Shown: positions 10,055 to 18,775 of the stretch, piece by piece
Numbering within the stretch: position 1 is the stretch's first letter
Layout of the letters: the number at the start of each line of letters is the position of its first letter
Assembly: GCA_963664585.2 (NCBI GenBank)
Contig: CAXXEO010000008.1
Span: 62,001-126,000 of the forward strand
DNA length: 64,000 nucleotides
Reading direction: 5' to 3'
Source of the DNA: G963664585 sp963664585
GTDB lineage: Bacteria; Bacillota; Clostridia; Oscillospirales; Ruminococcaceae
Notes under the pieces: generated by a model
What the model was told of the DNA's origin: nothing
Seen by the model: only the letters and a program-made list of their open reading frames with translations
The model's database searches: none
Translations under genes and position numbers: made by a program

Positions 10055-10984
10055 ATGTCGAAAATTTGTAAAACGCTTGCAGATCTCATTGGCAAAACTC
10101 CGCTGTTGGAACTTTCTAACTATGAGAAAAAGCACAATCTGAAAGCTACTATCTTAGGCAAGTTGGAGTATTTTAATCCGGCTGGGAGCGCAAAAGACAG
10201 GATTGCCAAGGCGATGATAGAAGAAGCCGAGGCAAAAGGTTTATTAAACAGGGTTCGGTTATCATTGAACCGACCAGCGGAAACACCGGCATAGGATTGG
10301 CTCGGTTGCTGCGGCACGCGGATATCGCATCATACTCACCATGCCCGAGACAATGAGTGTTGAGCGCAGAAATCTCTTGAAGGCTTATGGGGCCGAACTG
10401 GTACTGGACCGATGGCTCTAAGGGTATGCCGGGGTGCGATTGCTAAAGCCGAAGAACTAGCTCAAGAAATCCCCCTTTCGTTTATTCCTGGACAGTTTAC
10501 TAACCCCGCCAATCCCAAAGTGCACAGAGAGACGACCGGGCCAGAAATTTGGGAGGACACAGACGGCAGTGTGGACATTTTTATTGCTGGAGTTGGTACG
10601 GGTGGCACCATTACAGGCGTCGGTGAGTTTTGAAATCGAAAAATCCTAACATTAGAATTATCGCCGTAGAGCCGGATGCTTCGCCGGTGCTCTCCGGGGC
10701 AAAGCGGGGCCCCACCAGCTTCAGGGCATTGGCGGGGGATTTGTACCCGATGTGCTTAACACAAAGATTTATGATGAAATTATTCGTGTAAAGAATGAAG
10801 ATGCGTTCCAGATCGGCCGTGAGCTTTCCAAAACGGAAGGTCTGCTGATCGGTATTTCCTCGGCGCCGCCGTCTGGGCGGCGACCGAGCTCGCCAAGAGA
10901 CCTGAAAATGTCGGCAAAGTGATTGTGGCATTGCTGCCGGATACAGGTGAACGCTATCTTTCAACACCGATGTTCTCTGAATAA
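10055..10984 (+). pseudogene. cysK: Cysteine synthase A, multiply frameshifted
   Basis: PLP enzyme that would convert O-acetylserine and sulfide into cysteine. GGAGG precedes the ATG at 10055. The N-terminal 65 codons are intact, including NPAGSAKDR with the PLP-binding Lys. After about 10246 the frame breaks, and translation must be switched repeatedly (near 10246, 10293, 10400, 10430, 10628, 10706 and 10860) to recover the family sequence. Recovered pieces include EPTSGNTGIGLA, TMPETMSVERR, IAGVGTGGTITGVGEF, GLLIGISSGAAVWAA and PDTGERYLSTPMF. The order and spacing of the pieces match a normal protein of about 305 residues, so this is one gene with many small indels rather than a rearrangement. 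As written it is non-functional. Confidence 0.88.
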
Positions 10985-11176
10985 CAGTGTTTATATTAAT
11001 ACAGAATTTTCTCGTTGGAATGTACAGATTCTGACAACAGTGTTGCTCCTTCACTTATCTGGCTGACAGTCTCCAGAGCACCGTAAAGGACAGACGTATC
11101 TAAGAGTGGGCCTCTGCTCGGTAAGCTTGTTATTTGCATTTCATAGAGTATAATATTTTTCGAATGGGGCGCAGAG

Positions 11177-11608
11177 ATGAAAATATCCACTAGAGGGCGT
11201 TATGCGCTGCGGTTGATGCTGGACCTTGCTATGAACAGCGGGGAAGGGTTCGTGACCATCAAAAGTATTGCTGCGCGTCAGGAAATTTCAGACAAGTATC
11301 TCGAGCAGATTATCTCCGTTTTGAACCGGTCTGGCTTTGTAAGAAGCAACCGAGGAGCGCAGGGCGGTTACAAGCTGGCGCGGCCCGCAGAAGAGTATAC
11401 AGTAGGTATGATCCTTCGGTTGATCGAAGGAAACCTTGTCCCCGTGGCCTGTATGGAATCAGAACCCAATGAATGTCCACGATGTCAAAAGTGTGCTACT
11501 CTGGATGTGTGGAAACAGGTTGATGAGGCGATCAACGGTGTGGTGGATCATATTACTCTTGCTGATCTGTCTGAAAGCCAAAAAAACAAGATGCTGATCA
11601 ACTTATAG
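11177..11608 (+). CDS. Rrf2-family transcriptional regulator (IscR/CymR type)
   Basis: 143-residue winged-helix regulator starting MKISTRGRYALRLMLDLA, the classic Rrf2 N-terminus. The recognition region includes ISDKYLEQIISVL and GAQGGYKLARP. Four cysteines at about residues 92-106 (CMESEPNECPRCQKC) resemble the Fe-S ligand cluster of IscR, whereas the cysteine regulator CymR usually lacks such a cluster; this suggests Fe-S or redox sensing. It lies between the cysK and metY remnants and upstream of mnmA, which is the usual sulfur/Fe-S neighbourhood for this family. It is the only intact gene of that block. A TATAAT-like box sits about 30 bp upstream. Confidence 0.9.
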   Translation: MKISTRGRYALRLMLDLAMNSGEGFVTIKSIAARQEISDKYLEQIISVLNRSGFVRSNRGAQGGYKLARPAEEYTVGMILRLIEGNLVPVACMESEPNECPRCQKCATLDVWKQVDEAINGVVDHITLADLSESQKNKMLINL

Positions 11609-11702
11609 ATTTGACCAAAAATCCTCTTGTATTTGAGGCTAATGAGTTTACATTATCTATAATCTATATTATATATATGAATAATAAACAATACGAAAGC
11701 GA

Positions 11703-12153
11703 ATGAACCAAATGGCTAATAACAGGAAGCTAAAATTTGAAACGCTGCAGATTTATGTTGGTCAAGAGCGGCCAGATTCTGCAACTGATGCGAGAGCTGT
11801 CCCGATTTATCAGACCTCGTCGTATGTCTTTGCGGACTGCGCGCAGGGTGCGGGGCGCTTTGGATTGACCGAACCGGGCAATATCTATTCCCGTATCATG
11901 AACCCCACGACGGATGTTTTTGAAAAGCGCATTGCCGCGCTGGAGGGGGGCATTAGGGCGCTCGCGCTTGCCAGCGGCGCCGCCGCTGTTACTTATGCGA
12001 TACAGAATATTGCCCATGCGGGCGATCATATTGTCTCCGCTAACACGCTTTAATGGCGGAACATATAACGGCATAAAGCCAAATACCATACGGCTTTCTA
12101 TCGGCACCGAGCATATCGATGATTTGATCTATGATCTCAATCAGGCATTCTAG
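11703..12153 (+). pseudogene. O-acetylhomoserine sulfhydrylase remnant with large internal deletion
   Basis: The first ~116 codons match the N-terminus of MetY/cystathionine-gamma-synthase enzymes (FETLQIYVGQE, PIYQTSSYVF, YSRIMNPTTDVFEKR, LASGAAAV). After GDHIVSANTL the frame slips by a base or two. A short TYN is then joined straight to the family's C-terminal end (GIKPNTIRLSIGTEHIDDLI, stop at 12151-12153). About 300 residues are missing, including the PLP-binding lysine, so this is a true deletion remnant and not a sequencing artefact. It would have made homocysteine from sulfide. It follows the Rrf2 gene, which fits sulfur-related control before the loss. Confidence 0.88.
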
Positions 12154-12325
12154 CATAGATCATGTAATTCTAAAAATCAAACGAGTTTCCTGTCTTTGTT
12201 CCACCGACTGAGAGAGACGCCTTGCAATCTCATACCTCACCAATTGTGGGGCAGACAGACCACAAAATGCTATCTTATCCGCCACTTGGAGATTATTTGG
12301 ATAAAAATAGGTTTAGTACAGTTTC

Positions 12326-12360
12326 GGGTGAGCGAATTCCGATTGCTCGCCCACTTTTTT
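12326..12360 (+). terminator. Rho-independent terminator after the metY remnant
   Basis: GGGTGAGC (12326-12333) pairs with GCTCGCCC (12345-12352), allowing one G-T pair, and is followed by six Ts (12355-12360). It lies just before the mnmA remnant, so mnmA should have its own promoter or rely on read-through. Confidence 0.7.
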
Positions 12361-12374
12361 GGGGAGAGGGCAGT

Positions 12375-13490
12375 GTGGAAAAAAGATCATGATGGCTATG
12401 AGCGGCGGGGTAGACAGTTCTGTTGCAGCGGCTCTGCTTTGCGAACAGGGGTATGACGTAAAAGGAGTTACCCTGAAACTCTTTTCGAATGAAGATATTG
12501 GCCTTGACAGCAAAACCGCGCACCTGCTGTTCTCTTGCCGATGTGGAGGATGCGCGCTGTGTGGGCGCGCAAGCTGGGCTTTGAGCATTATGTTTTCAAT
12601 TTCGGTATGGAATTTCAGCGTGAGGTGATACAGCGATTTGCATCTGGTTATCTGGAAGGACTGACGCCAAATCCGTGCATTAACTGCAATTGGTATATCA
12701 AGCTTCACAAGCTCCTGGAAAGGGCAGAGCTCATGGATATGGATTTTCTGGCAAACAGGTCATTACGCGCGAGTGGAATATGACGGCAGATTAGGCCCGC
12801 ACCCTGCTCAAAAAAGCGAAGGATTCCACCAAAGACCAGAGCTATGTCCTTTACGCGATGACGCAGAGAGAATTGGAAAAGACGAAGTTTCCGCTGGGAA
12901 ATCTGATCAAAAGCGAAGTGCGCACTTTGGCAGAAGAACGTGGACTGGTCAACGCGCGAAAACACGACAGTCAAGATATTTGCTTTGTAAAAGACGGGGA
13001 TTATGGGCAGTTTCTTGAACAGGTGCTGGGTGTTCAATCGGAGCCCGGCAACTTTGTTGATCAAAAGGGACAAATACTGGGCCAACATAGGGGACTGAAC
13101 CACTATACAGTCGGACAGCGAAAAGGCCTTGGCCTAAGCTTCGGCGACCGAAAATATGTCCTAAGAAAAGACAAAGCATCAAACACCATCACCCTTGGTG
13201 ACAGAGACGCTTTAAGTTGCACAAGCTTCATCGCGGCCGATGTCAATCTTATCTCTGTAGAGAAATTAGAAATTCCGCTGGAAGTCAAGGTTAAAACAAG
13301 ATATAAGCAGGCGGAAGTACCGGCGGTCATTTCGCCTATGAAAAACAATTGGGTGCGTGTCGATTTTCTGATACCTCAGCCGACAGCCGCTCCCGGACAG
13401 GCGGTCGTTTTTTATCAGGGGGATATTGTTGTCGGCGGCGGGATGATCCTTCCTGAAAGCGAAAGTGTGGCATGTCGTTTGACCATTTGA
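12375..13490 (+). pseudogene. mnmA: tRNA-specific 2-thiouridylase MnmA, frameshifted
   Basis: Enzyme that adds sulfur to the wobble uridine of Lys, Glu and Gln tRNAs using ATP. The PP-loop MAMSGGVDSSVAAAL is present, as are the two catalytic-Cys regions (TPNPCINCN and QDICFVKDGDYGQF) and the C-terminal domain to CRLTI. Frame breaks occur near 12380 (in an A-run after the GTG start at 12375), near 12515 (after LDSKT), near 12756 (in the ATGHYARVEYDGR region) and near 12790. From 12858 to the end, 210 residues are intact. Because MnmA is nearly universal in bacteria, either another copy exists or these indels are assembly errors. Confidence 0.87.
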
Positions 13491-13892
13491 ACAGCGACAT
13501 GCAAAAATGCTTTTGCTTCTGGATTTCTTGTGTTTATTGAGGTCGCAACTACCTCTTTTTATGATTATGGAAAATCATATTGGATCAACCTCTCTAATTT
13601 GCATTTACAACAAACGCCAGCTATAGTTGATTAACTTGAAAACAAGCTTGTGATTTCTTACCCCGCCGAAGGCGGGGTAAGAAAATGACGTTTTAACTAT
13701 AGCCAGTTTTGGCTATAACAGGTGGCATTTTTGCGCAACAAGAAAGGCCAGCCTTTCGACTAGCCCTTTTCCAGTATCTTGTTGTTCCCTAATTGAATTT
13801 TTTTATTGATTGCTTTGGGGCCAAGTGCCGCCAATACTACTGATATAACAGCAGTCTTTTTTTATATCAATATAAAACAATACATAAACCTG
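13491..13892. other. Intergenic region with one shortened repeat
   Basis: Between converging mnmA and the universal stress gene. Contains the repeat at 13622-13717 and an imperfect hairpin at about 13737-13784 (CAACAAGA / TCTTGTTG). No coding frame is supported. Confidence 0.5.
13622..13717 (+). repeat. Dispersed palindromic repeat, copy 5 (10-bp deletion, compensatory hairpin change)
   Basis: Forward copy lacking TAAGTTAATT in its right arm. The central stem reads TTACCCCGCC-GAA-GGCGGGGTAA: a C-to-A change on one arm is matched by G-to-T on the other, so pairing is preserved. Confidence 0.9.
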
Positions 13893-14342
13893 TTATTTTA
13901 CAACATATACTGAGCAGTTAGCGTCTTCAACAACTCTTTTAGCAACGGAGCCCAAGAAGAAACTCTTGAAGGGATTTAAGCCCCGGTGGCCCATGACAAT
14001 CAGATCATATTTTCCTCTCTGTGCTGTTTCTACGATCTGCGGATGCGCAGTACCAAGGATAACCTTTTTTTCTGTTTTAAGCTCTGCGCAGTTTAATGTG
14101 TCCACAATGGCGTCAAGCATTCTGCCATCAAGTTCCATTTTGCCTTTAATCATTAGCTCTCGGCTCTCCAAATACTCTATTGAAAAGCTTAGGCCCATTT
14201 CAGGATAACTTATGATTCCTTCTACTTCCACCACGGTGAGGAATGTGATTTCACTGCCATATTTTTTGGCAATATCGACTGCCTCTTTGGCGGCTTTTTG
14301 GGATTCGGCAGATCCGTCAACGGGAACAAGAATTTTTTTCAT
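13893..14342 (-). CDS. Universal stress protein, UspA family
   Basis: 149-residue single-domain Usp. It begins MKKILVPVDGS, the conserved first strand and Asp, and carries the ATP-binding signature GHRG followed after nine residues by GSVA near the C-terminus, so it should be a nucleotide-binding member. It is cytoplasmic and probably forms dimers. The start has a strong AGGAGGGATGTT site. It is monocistronic and converges on the mnmA remnant. The exact stress role cannot be deduced. Confidence 0.92.
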   Translation of the reverse strand: MKKILVPVDGSAESQKAAKEAVDIAKKYGSEITFLTVVEVEGIISYPEMGLSFSIEYLESRELMIKGKMELDGRMLDAIVDTLNCAELKTEKKVILGTAHPQIVETAQRGKYDLIVMGHRGLNPFKSFFLGSVAKRVVEDANCSVYVVK

Positions 14343-14588
14343 AACATCCCTCCTGTTATTTTTATAATTGGTTTAGGTCTTTTCCTAATATTAGTCTATC
14401 ACTTTTATACAAAAATTGAAACTAGCAAAATTATTGAGACGTTTTGTTAGCGTTATATGTGATGATATTGGTTTTGATAGGCTTAAAATTTAATGTAGTC
14501 ATACAAAGTCAAGTGTGATTTCAATTCAATCATATCTTGTAAATGCAAATCACAACTGATATACTTTCATAAAGGTGGTGCATATAGT

Positions 14589-14942
14589 ATGGCGAATTTC
14601 CCTGCAGATAGTGTCTTCATTTGTGAGGCAGCTCAAGTTTCTACGGACAATCCAATTACACATCGATATAGGTTCCTATTATTGACTTTGGTTGTTGAAC
14701 GGAAAAGCGGGGTTATTGTTGATGCAGAAATTAACTCGATCTGCAATCTTACCACTAAGTTTGTGCAGGATCTGATGATCGGTTATAGCTTGCGCATTGA
14801 TTTACAGCATATTATTGATGATATTAGATCCCGATATTATGGTGAATCGTCAAAAAGTCTGGTATATGCTCTTAATGCTTGTGCCAAAAAATTTTTACTG
14901 TTATATCCACTTTCAGATACAACAAAACCGAATCTAAGATAG
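14589..14942 (+). CDS. DUF3870-domain protein, paralogue 1
   Basis: 117-residue soluble protein of unknown function. Its layout (about 30 residues of beta strand, SGVIVDAEINSICNLTTKFVQDLMIGYSL in two halves, then IIDDIRSRYYGESSKSLVYAL) fits my recollection of the DUF3870 family, in which a 'GvIvDad.t..t.ltt.Fv..llvG' core is followed by an I..RY.G..qkai helix. A GGTGGTG box precedes the ATG. It shares this core with the gene at 15212-15544, so the two are duplicated paralogues, and it lies upstream of a transporter and a CapA-like enzyme. No enzymatic motif is evident. Confidence 0.7.
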   Translation: MANFPADSVFICEAAQVSTDNPITHRYRFLLLTLVVERKSGVIVDAEINSICNLTTKFVQDLMIGYSLRIDLQHIIDDIRSRYYGESSKSLVYALNACAKKFLLLYPLSDTTKPNLR

Positions 14943-15094
14943 CGTTCTCCCAATATGGACTTTACCTAACAAATCACAAGTCTGGTTTAATTTAAAATTA
15001 ATTCATTTTTGTATCTATAAGGTTTTTTATTTTATAGGATATACCGATTATGTCTATCCTTTTTAGTACGGTCATACAAACTCAACAAAGACTA

Positions 15095-15122
15095 TTGACA
15101 AATTGATCGTAGGGAGTATAAA
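15095..15122 (+). promoter_or_regulatory. Sigma-A-type promoter of second DUF3870 gene
   Basis: TTGACA (15095-15100), a 16-bp spacer and TATAAA (15117-15122). The spacer contains GTAGGGAG, reminiscent of the CTAGGGTC in the cysK promoter spacer. It drives the DUF3870-2/transporter/CapA genes at a distance of about 90 bp. Confidence 0.6.
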
Positions 15123-15211
15123 GTATAAAACATAAACGTTATTATGGAGTAGATGATTACAATTAACCAACTATCATTAAGAGCATTTTATTGACCACTT
15201 GGAGGTTGAAT

Positions 15212-15544
15212 TTGGAGAGCGAGCAGTATGATTTTGTAATTGGCGCAGCAAGAATAAAAAGTTTGAATCCGATTACACGTACTTATCGTGCTTTACTTAT
15301 CTGCATCAGTTTTTCACACGTTACAGGCATGATCCTTGATGTACAGATGGATGGAATCTGTGGCCTCACCAGCCGTTTTATTCAGGATATAATGGTTGGA
15401 CACAGCATATATACTGAATATGAGAATATACTTAAACAAATCGAATATCGCTATTGTGGTGGTTCTAAGATTATGATAGCAATAGCGGTCAAGGATGCCT
15501 ATAATAAGATAAAATCGAGGCGTCAGAAAATGTCGCCGATGTAA
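15212..15544 (+). CDS. DUF3870-domain protein, paralogue 2
   Basis: 110 residues. TTG 15212 is taken as start because GGAGG (15201-15205) lies 6 nt upstream; the longer frame from 15191 would begin before that site. The core TGMILDVQMDGICGLTSRF is followed by IQDIMVGHSI and IEYRYCGGSKIMIAIAVKDAY, matching paralogue 1 position for position. Function unknown. Having two copies beside a transporter hints at a two-subunit binding or regulatory role for the transported compound, which is inference only. Confidence 0.7.
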   Translation: MESEQYDFVIGAARIKSLNPITRTYRALLICISFSHVTGMILDVQMDGICGLTSRFIQDIMVGHSIYTEYENILKQIEYRYCGGSKIMIAIAVKDAYNKIKSRRQKMSPM

Positions 15545-15855
15545 TAACACCTTCGAGGTTGGAATATTCCTCCGGCTTCACCAAGGTAGAGGTTCGACCC
15601 ATTGTATTGGGGCGGGCTCTGCCTTTTTTTGTTTGTGCAGAAATTGGACCAAGCCGGCCGGTTGGATTCAATTATGCAAATATAAAAGTTTATTAAAGAA
15701 ATGGGGGATGTGACATATTTGGCTGCGGACGTATGTGAGGAGATTGCCTCTCTTACATATATAAATGATGTTACATCAAAAATAGATTGCCGTGTGTCCA
15801 AAGGTACATGATTTCAAACATATCAAAATCTAAAATGTGAAAGGGGTATTCATCA
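15545..15855. other. Intergenic region before the transporter
   Basis: About 310 bp with no supported gene and no clear terminator beyond a seven-T run near 15624. The transporter's ribosome binding site (GAAAGGGG) is at its right end. Confidence 0.4.
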
Positions 15856-17187
15856 ATGGCACTTGGAAGTTGGGCTATCATTAGTTCACCGTCCCTTTTG
15901 GCACTTGCCCCACTTGTTATATTTATCATATTTGCGCTTATGGGTAAGGGCAACTACCTCGGGCTTTTTCTTGGCATGATTGTTGGCTTAATACTGACGG
16001 GACAGGATCTGGCTTCGTTGACTAAATCATACACTTCAGCAATTGCATCCTCCACCACAATAATTGGCTTACTTATCATGATGGGAACAGGACTTGGCGT
16101 ACTGATGACTGAAGCACGCATTACACACACGATGGTTTACTGGATTGTCAAGAAAATCGGTGTTAACACACGAACAAAGGGCAAAATTGCTTTGGTTGTT
16201 TGTTCGATTTTGGTTTGTGGTTTGTTAGGAACGCTGGCGGGCGGCAACGCGATTATTGCTCCCATTTTAATCCCGATTCTCGCCGCACTGGGTATTACCC
16301 CAACCGTAGTTGCAATTTTGTTCAAAGTATCAGGTGAGATCGGCCTAATCATGGGCCCGCTGACGGGTGTTACCCTAATAACTATGCAGGTCACGAAACT
16401 ATCTTATGGTCAGCTTATGCTGTATGCGGTCATTCCGTTTTCTGCTTTCTGGCTGCTAGGTACCTGGATTGGCTGCAACCGTGCTCAAAAGAGAACCGAG
16501 GGCAAGGAAACTTATGAACTGGAAAAAGATGCGCAAGACATAAATTCCATTACGATCACCCCTAATGAGAAACGCAATACAAGTATATTCCTTATTTCTT
16601 TCATCGCACTGATTGCGTATGGCGCTATTACCAAGCAAAGCACCAACTATGCTTTGACAGTCATGTTCCTGCTTGCCGGAATCATTACAATTTCCGCCAA
16701 AATTAATGTTGACAAAGCGGTTGAATTGCTTGCCAAGGGCGCAGGGTCACAGGCTTCAACGCTTATTCTCTTGCTAAACTTTACTGTGATGATGGACATG
16801 ATTACTGCCGGTGGAGGGTTTACTGCACTGGGTAACGCGCTTGGATGTTTGGCTAAAGGCGGCGGCGCGACATCGGTGGCCATTGTTTCAGCAATTGTCG
16901 GCGGCTTTGGCATCGAAACTGCTGCCGTTCTTGAGATTAAGATTATCGCTGAAATGTTTGGCAAAATGGCTGCTTCAGCTGGTTTACCAATGGGTGTCTT
17001 TGCCGTTTCCATCCTCGCTGCGACCCGACTTACGAGTTCGGTTTACCCAACAGGGAACTTTATGGGCCAGATGGTTACTGCGCGTTGCGATAACACTAAG
17101 GAAGCATTACAGGCGAATTGGATTGGTGCCGGAGTAGCATGGCTCTTCATTATTGTTTACGCAATTATTGGCCCCATGATACTTTGA
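15856..17187 (+). CDS. NhaC/gluconate-permease-like ion-coupled transporter
   Basis: 443-residue integral membrane protein with about 12 hydrophobic segments arranged as two halves around a charged cytoplasmic loop (about residues 215-240, rich in Lys and Glu). The family look is that of the ion-transporter superfamily that includes NhaC, GntP and DcuC: a repeated Gly/Thr-rich re-entrant motif appears in each half (GLLGTLAGGNAIIAPILI and GFGIETAAVLEIKIIAEM). It is likely a Na+- or H+-coupled importer or exporter of an organic anion or amine. The neighbours (two DUF3870 proteins upstream, a CapA-type enzyme 200 bp downstream) suggest substrate uptake linked to hydrolysis, but the substrate is not known. 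Confidence 0.72.
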   Translation: MALGSWAIISSPSLLALAPLVIFIIFALMGKGNYLGLFLGMIVGLILTGQDLASLTKSYTSAIASSTTIIGLLIMMGTGLGVLMTEARITHTMVYWIVKKIGVNTRTKGKIALVVCSILVCGLLGTLAGGNAIIAPILIPILAALGITPTVVAILFKVSGEIGLIMGPLTGVTLITMQVTKLSYGQLMLYAVIPFSAFWLLGTWIGCNRAQKRTEGKETYELEKDAQDINSITITPNEKRNTSIFLISFIALIAYGAITKQSTNYALTVMFLLAGIITISAKINVDKAVELLAKGAGSQASTLILLLNFTVMMDMITAGGGFTALGNALGCLAKGGGATSVAIVSAIVGGFGIETAAVLEIKIIAEMFGKMAASAGLPMGVFAVSILAATRLTSSVYPTGNFMGQMVTARCDNTKEALQANWIGAGVAWLFIIVYAIIGPMIL

Positions 17188-17390
17188 TAGCATAATCATG
17201 GAAAATTCTGATGGGGGCAGTATCTTTAAAAGTAATTTGATGAGAGCAACTTGCTTTTTCCTCTGCCCCCCCTTCATTGAGTAAAGAAAACAGCCTTCCG
17301 TAAACCGGTCGGAAAGTGGTTTTACACTTAATTTAATGTTCTAAGTAATCACAGCATTGTGACAAAATCAAATCAATGGGAGGATATGAC

Positions 17391-18686
17391 ATGCAATCGA
17401 AAATGTCATTTACCGCGGCCGGTGATATGCTGGTTCAAAGGCGCTTACCAGGAGAATACCAGGGATTTGCAGAAATATCTCAAGAAATCCGCAAAGGTGA
17501 AATGCGCTTTTTTAATCTTGAGACCACAATTCACAACTATGAGTCTTATGGTTCACAATACAACGGCGGCAGTTATTTGTGCGCGCCGCCCGAAGTACTA
17601 GAAGACGCCAAAAATTTTGGCTTTAATATTACTTCCTTCGCTAACAACCATACCCTTGATTTTTCTTATGGCGGTGTAGAAAAAACGCTTGAAAATGTAC
17701 GTAAAGCGGGGATTCCTTCAGCCGGTGTCGGCCTTGATATGCAGCGGGCTTCGGCGCCCGTCTATCTGGATTGCCCGACGGGAAGAGTCGCCCTGATCAG
17801 TGCTACCTCATCCTTTCATCCGGCTTCCATGGCAGGAGAGGCATCACGTTACCTGAAGGGACGTCCCGGTGTCAATGGGCTTCGATTCAACACTACTTAC
17901 TACATCGAGGCAAAATATGCGCAATCGCTTAAGGAAGTCGCCGCCTCTACCGATTTGAATGCTTTTCGTGAAATGGCGCGCGGGGAAGGCTATCTGCTGC
18001 CTCTGCCGGAAAACAAACTGGAATTTGACAATCTTGTTTTTGAGGTCGGTGATAAAACCGGTATTAAAACCTCTGTGCATCTCGATGATATGGCCAGAAT
18101 CGAAAAATCTATTTATGAAGCCAGTCTTCAGGCCGATTACATCGTTATTTCGATCCACTGTCACGAGATGTGCGCCACTAAAAAAAATTTGCCTCCTGAA
18201 TTTCTTGAAGAATTTGCAAAACGTTGCATAGACTGTGGCGCTCATGCCGTCATCGGCCATGGCCCGCACACGATCAGAGGAATTGAAATCTATCAGGGAC
18301 GCCCGATTTTCTATTCTCTTGGTGATTTTGTTTTACAGAATGAAAATATCACCAAGGCTCCCGCCGATTATTTTGAAACCTACCATCTGCCAGCCGACAC
18401 CACAATGCACAACCTTTTCAAAGTACGCTCAGCGAACTTTACCAGAGGCCTGCAAACAAAACGAGAGGCTTTTGAAACATTTATTCCGTATTGGGAAATG
18501 GAAGACGGTAAATTGACCAAACTGACTGTTTTGGCTTCCGAGCTTGGTTTTGGACTGCCCCGCAGTCGCGGCGGATGGCCGACGCCGGCAAAGGATTCTT
18601 CCATTCTGGAACAGCTTGCCATGCTTTCTGAGTCTTACGGTACAAAAATGAACATCAAAGGAAACCGGGCCGAAATTATCCTTTAA
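17391..18686 (+). CDS. CapA-family metallophosphatase-like protein
   Basis: 431 residues of the PGA_cap (CapA/PgsA) calcineurin-like fold. Metal-binding and structural motifs appear in order: AAGDML near the start, FFNLETTIH, SFANNHTLDFSYGG, ISIHCHEM, VIGHGPHTIRGIEIYQGRP and IFYSLGDFV. ATG 17391 follows GGGAGG by a normal spacing; the upstream ATG at 17376 overlaps that box. No signal peptide or membrane anchor is seen, unlike the capsule-synthesis proteins, so it is probably cytoplasmic and not part of polyglutamate export. No pgsB/capB or capC homologues are present. The likely role is hydrolysis of a compound brought in by the adjacent transporter, by inference. Confidence 0.82.
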   Translation: MQSKMSFTAAGDMLVQRRLPGEYQGFAEISQEIRKGEMRFFNLETTIHNYESYGSQYNGGSYLCAPPEVLEDAKNFGFNITSFANNHTLDFSYGGVEKTLENVRKAGIPSAGVGLDMQRASAPVYLDCPTGRVALISATSSFHPASMAGEASRYLKGRPGVNGLRFNTTYYIEAKYAQSLKEVAASTDLNAFREMARGEGYLLPLPENKLEFDNLVFEVGDKTGIKTSVHLDDMARIEKSIYEASLQADYIVISIHCHEMCATKKNLPPEFLEEFAKRCIDCGAHAVIGHGPHTIRGIEIYQGRPIFYSLGDFVLQNENITKAPADYFETYHLPADTTMHNLFKVRSANFTRGLQTKREAFETFIPYWEMEDGKLTKLTVLASELGFGLPRSRGGWPTPAKDSSILEQLAMLSESYGTKMNIKGNRAEIIL

Positions 18687-18717
18687 ATAAAACCAGTTTT
18701 AATATTACCTGAACAGT

Positions 18718-18753
18718 AAAAAGGCAGGAATCCGATCGGATTCCTGCCTTTTT
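18718..18753. terminator. Bidirectional Rho-independent terminator
   Basis: Perfect palindrome AAAAAGGCAGGAATCCGAT and its complement, giving an A-rich left flank and T-rich right flank. It serves both capA (plus) and serC (minus), whose 3' ends converge here. Confidence 0.9.
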
Positions 18754-18775
18754 AAAAACATGAAAAGATGTCGTC

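Noticed and set aside
15580..15640. Possible tRNA suggested by GGTTCGACCC
   Set aside because: No matching acceptor stem, anticodon arm or spacing could be drawn; only the T-loop-like words are present.
17391..18686. Poly-gamma-glutamate capsule synthesis operon
   Set aside because: Only a CapA-like protein is present, without an anchor, and no CapB/CapC or PgsB/PgsC genes are in the window.
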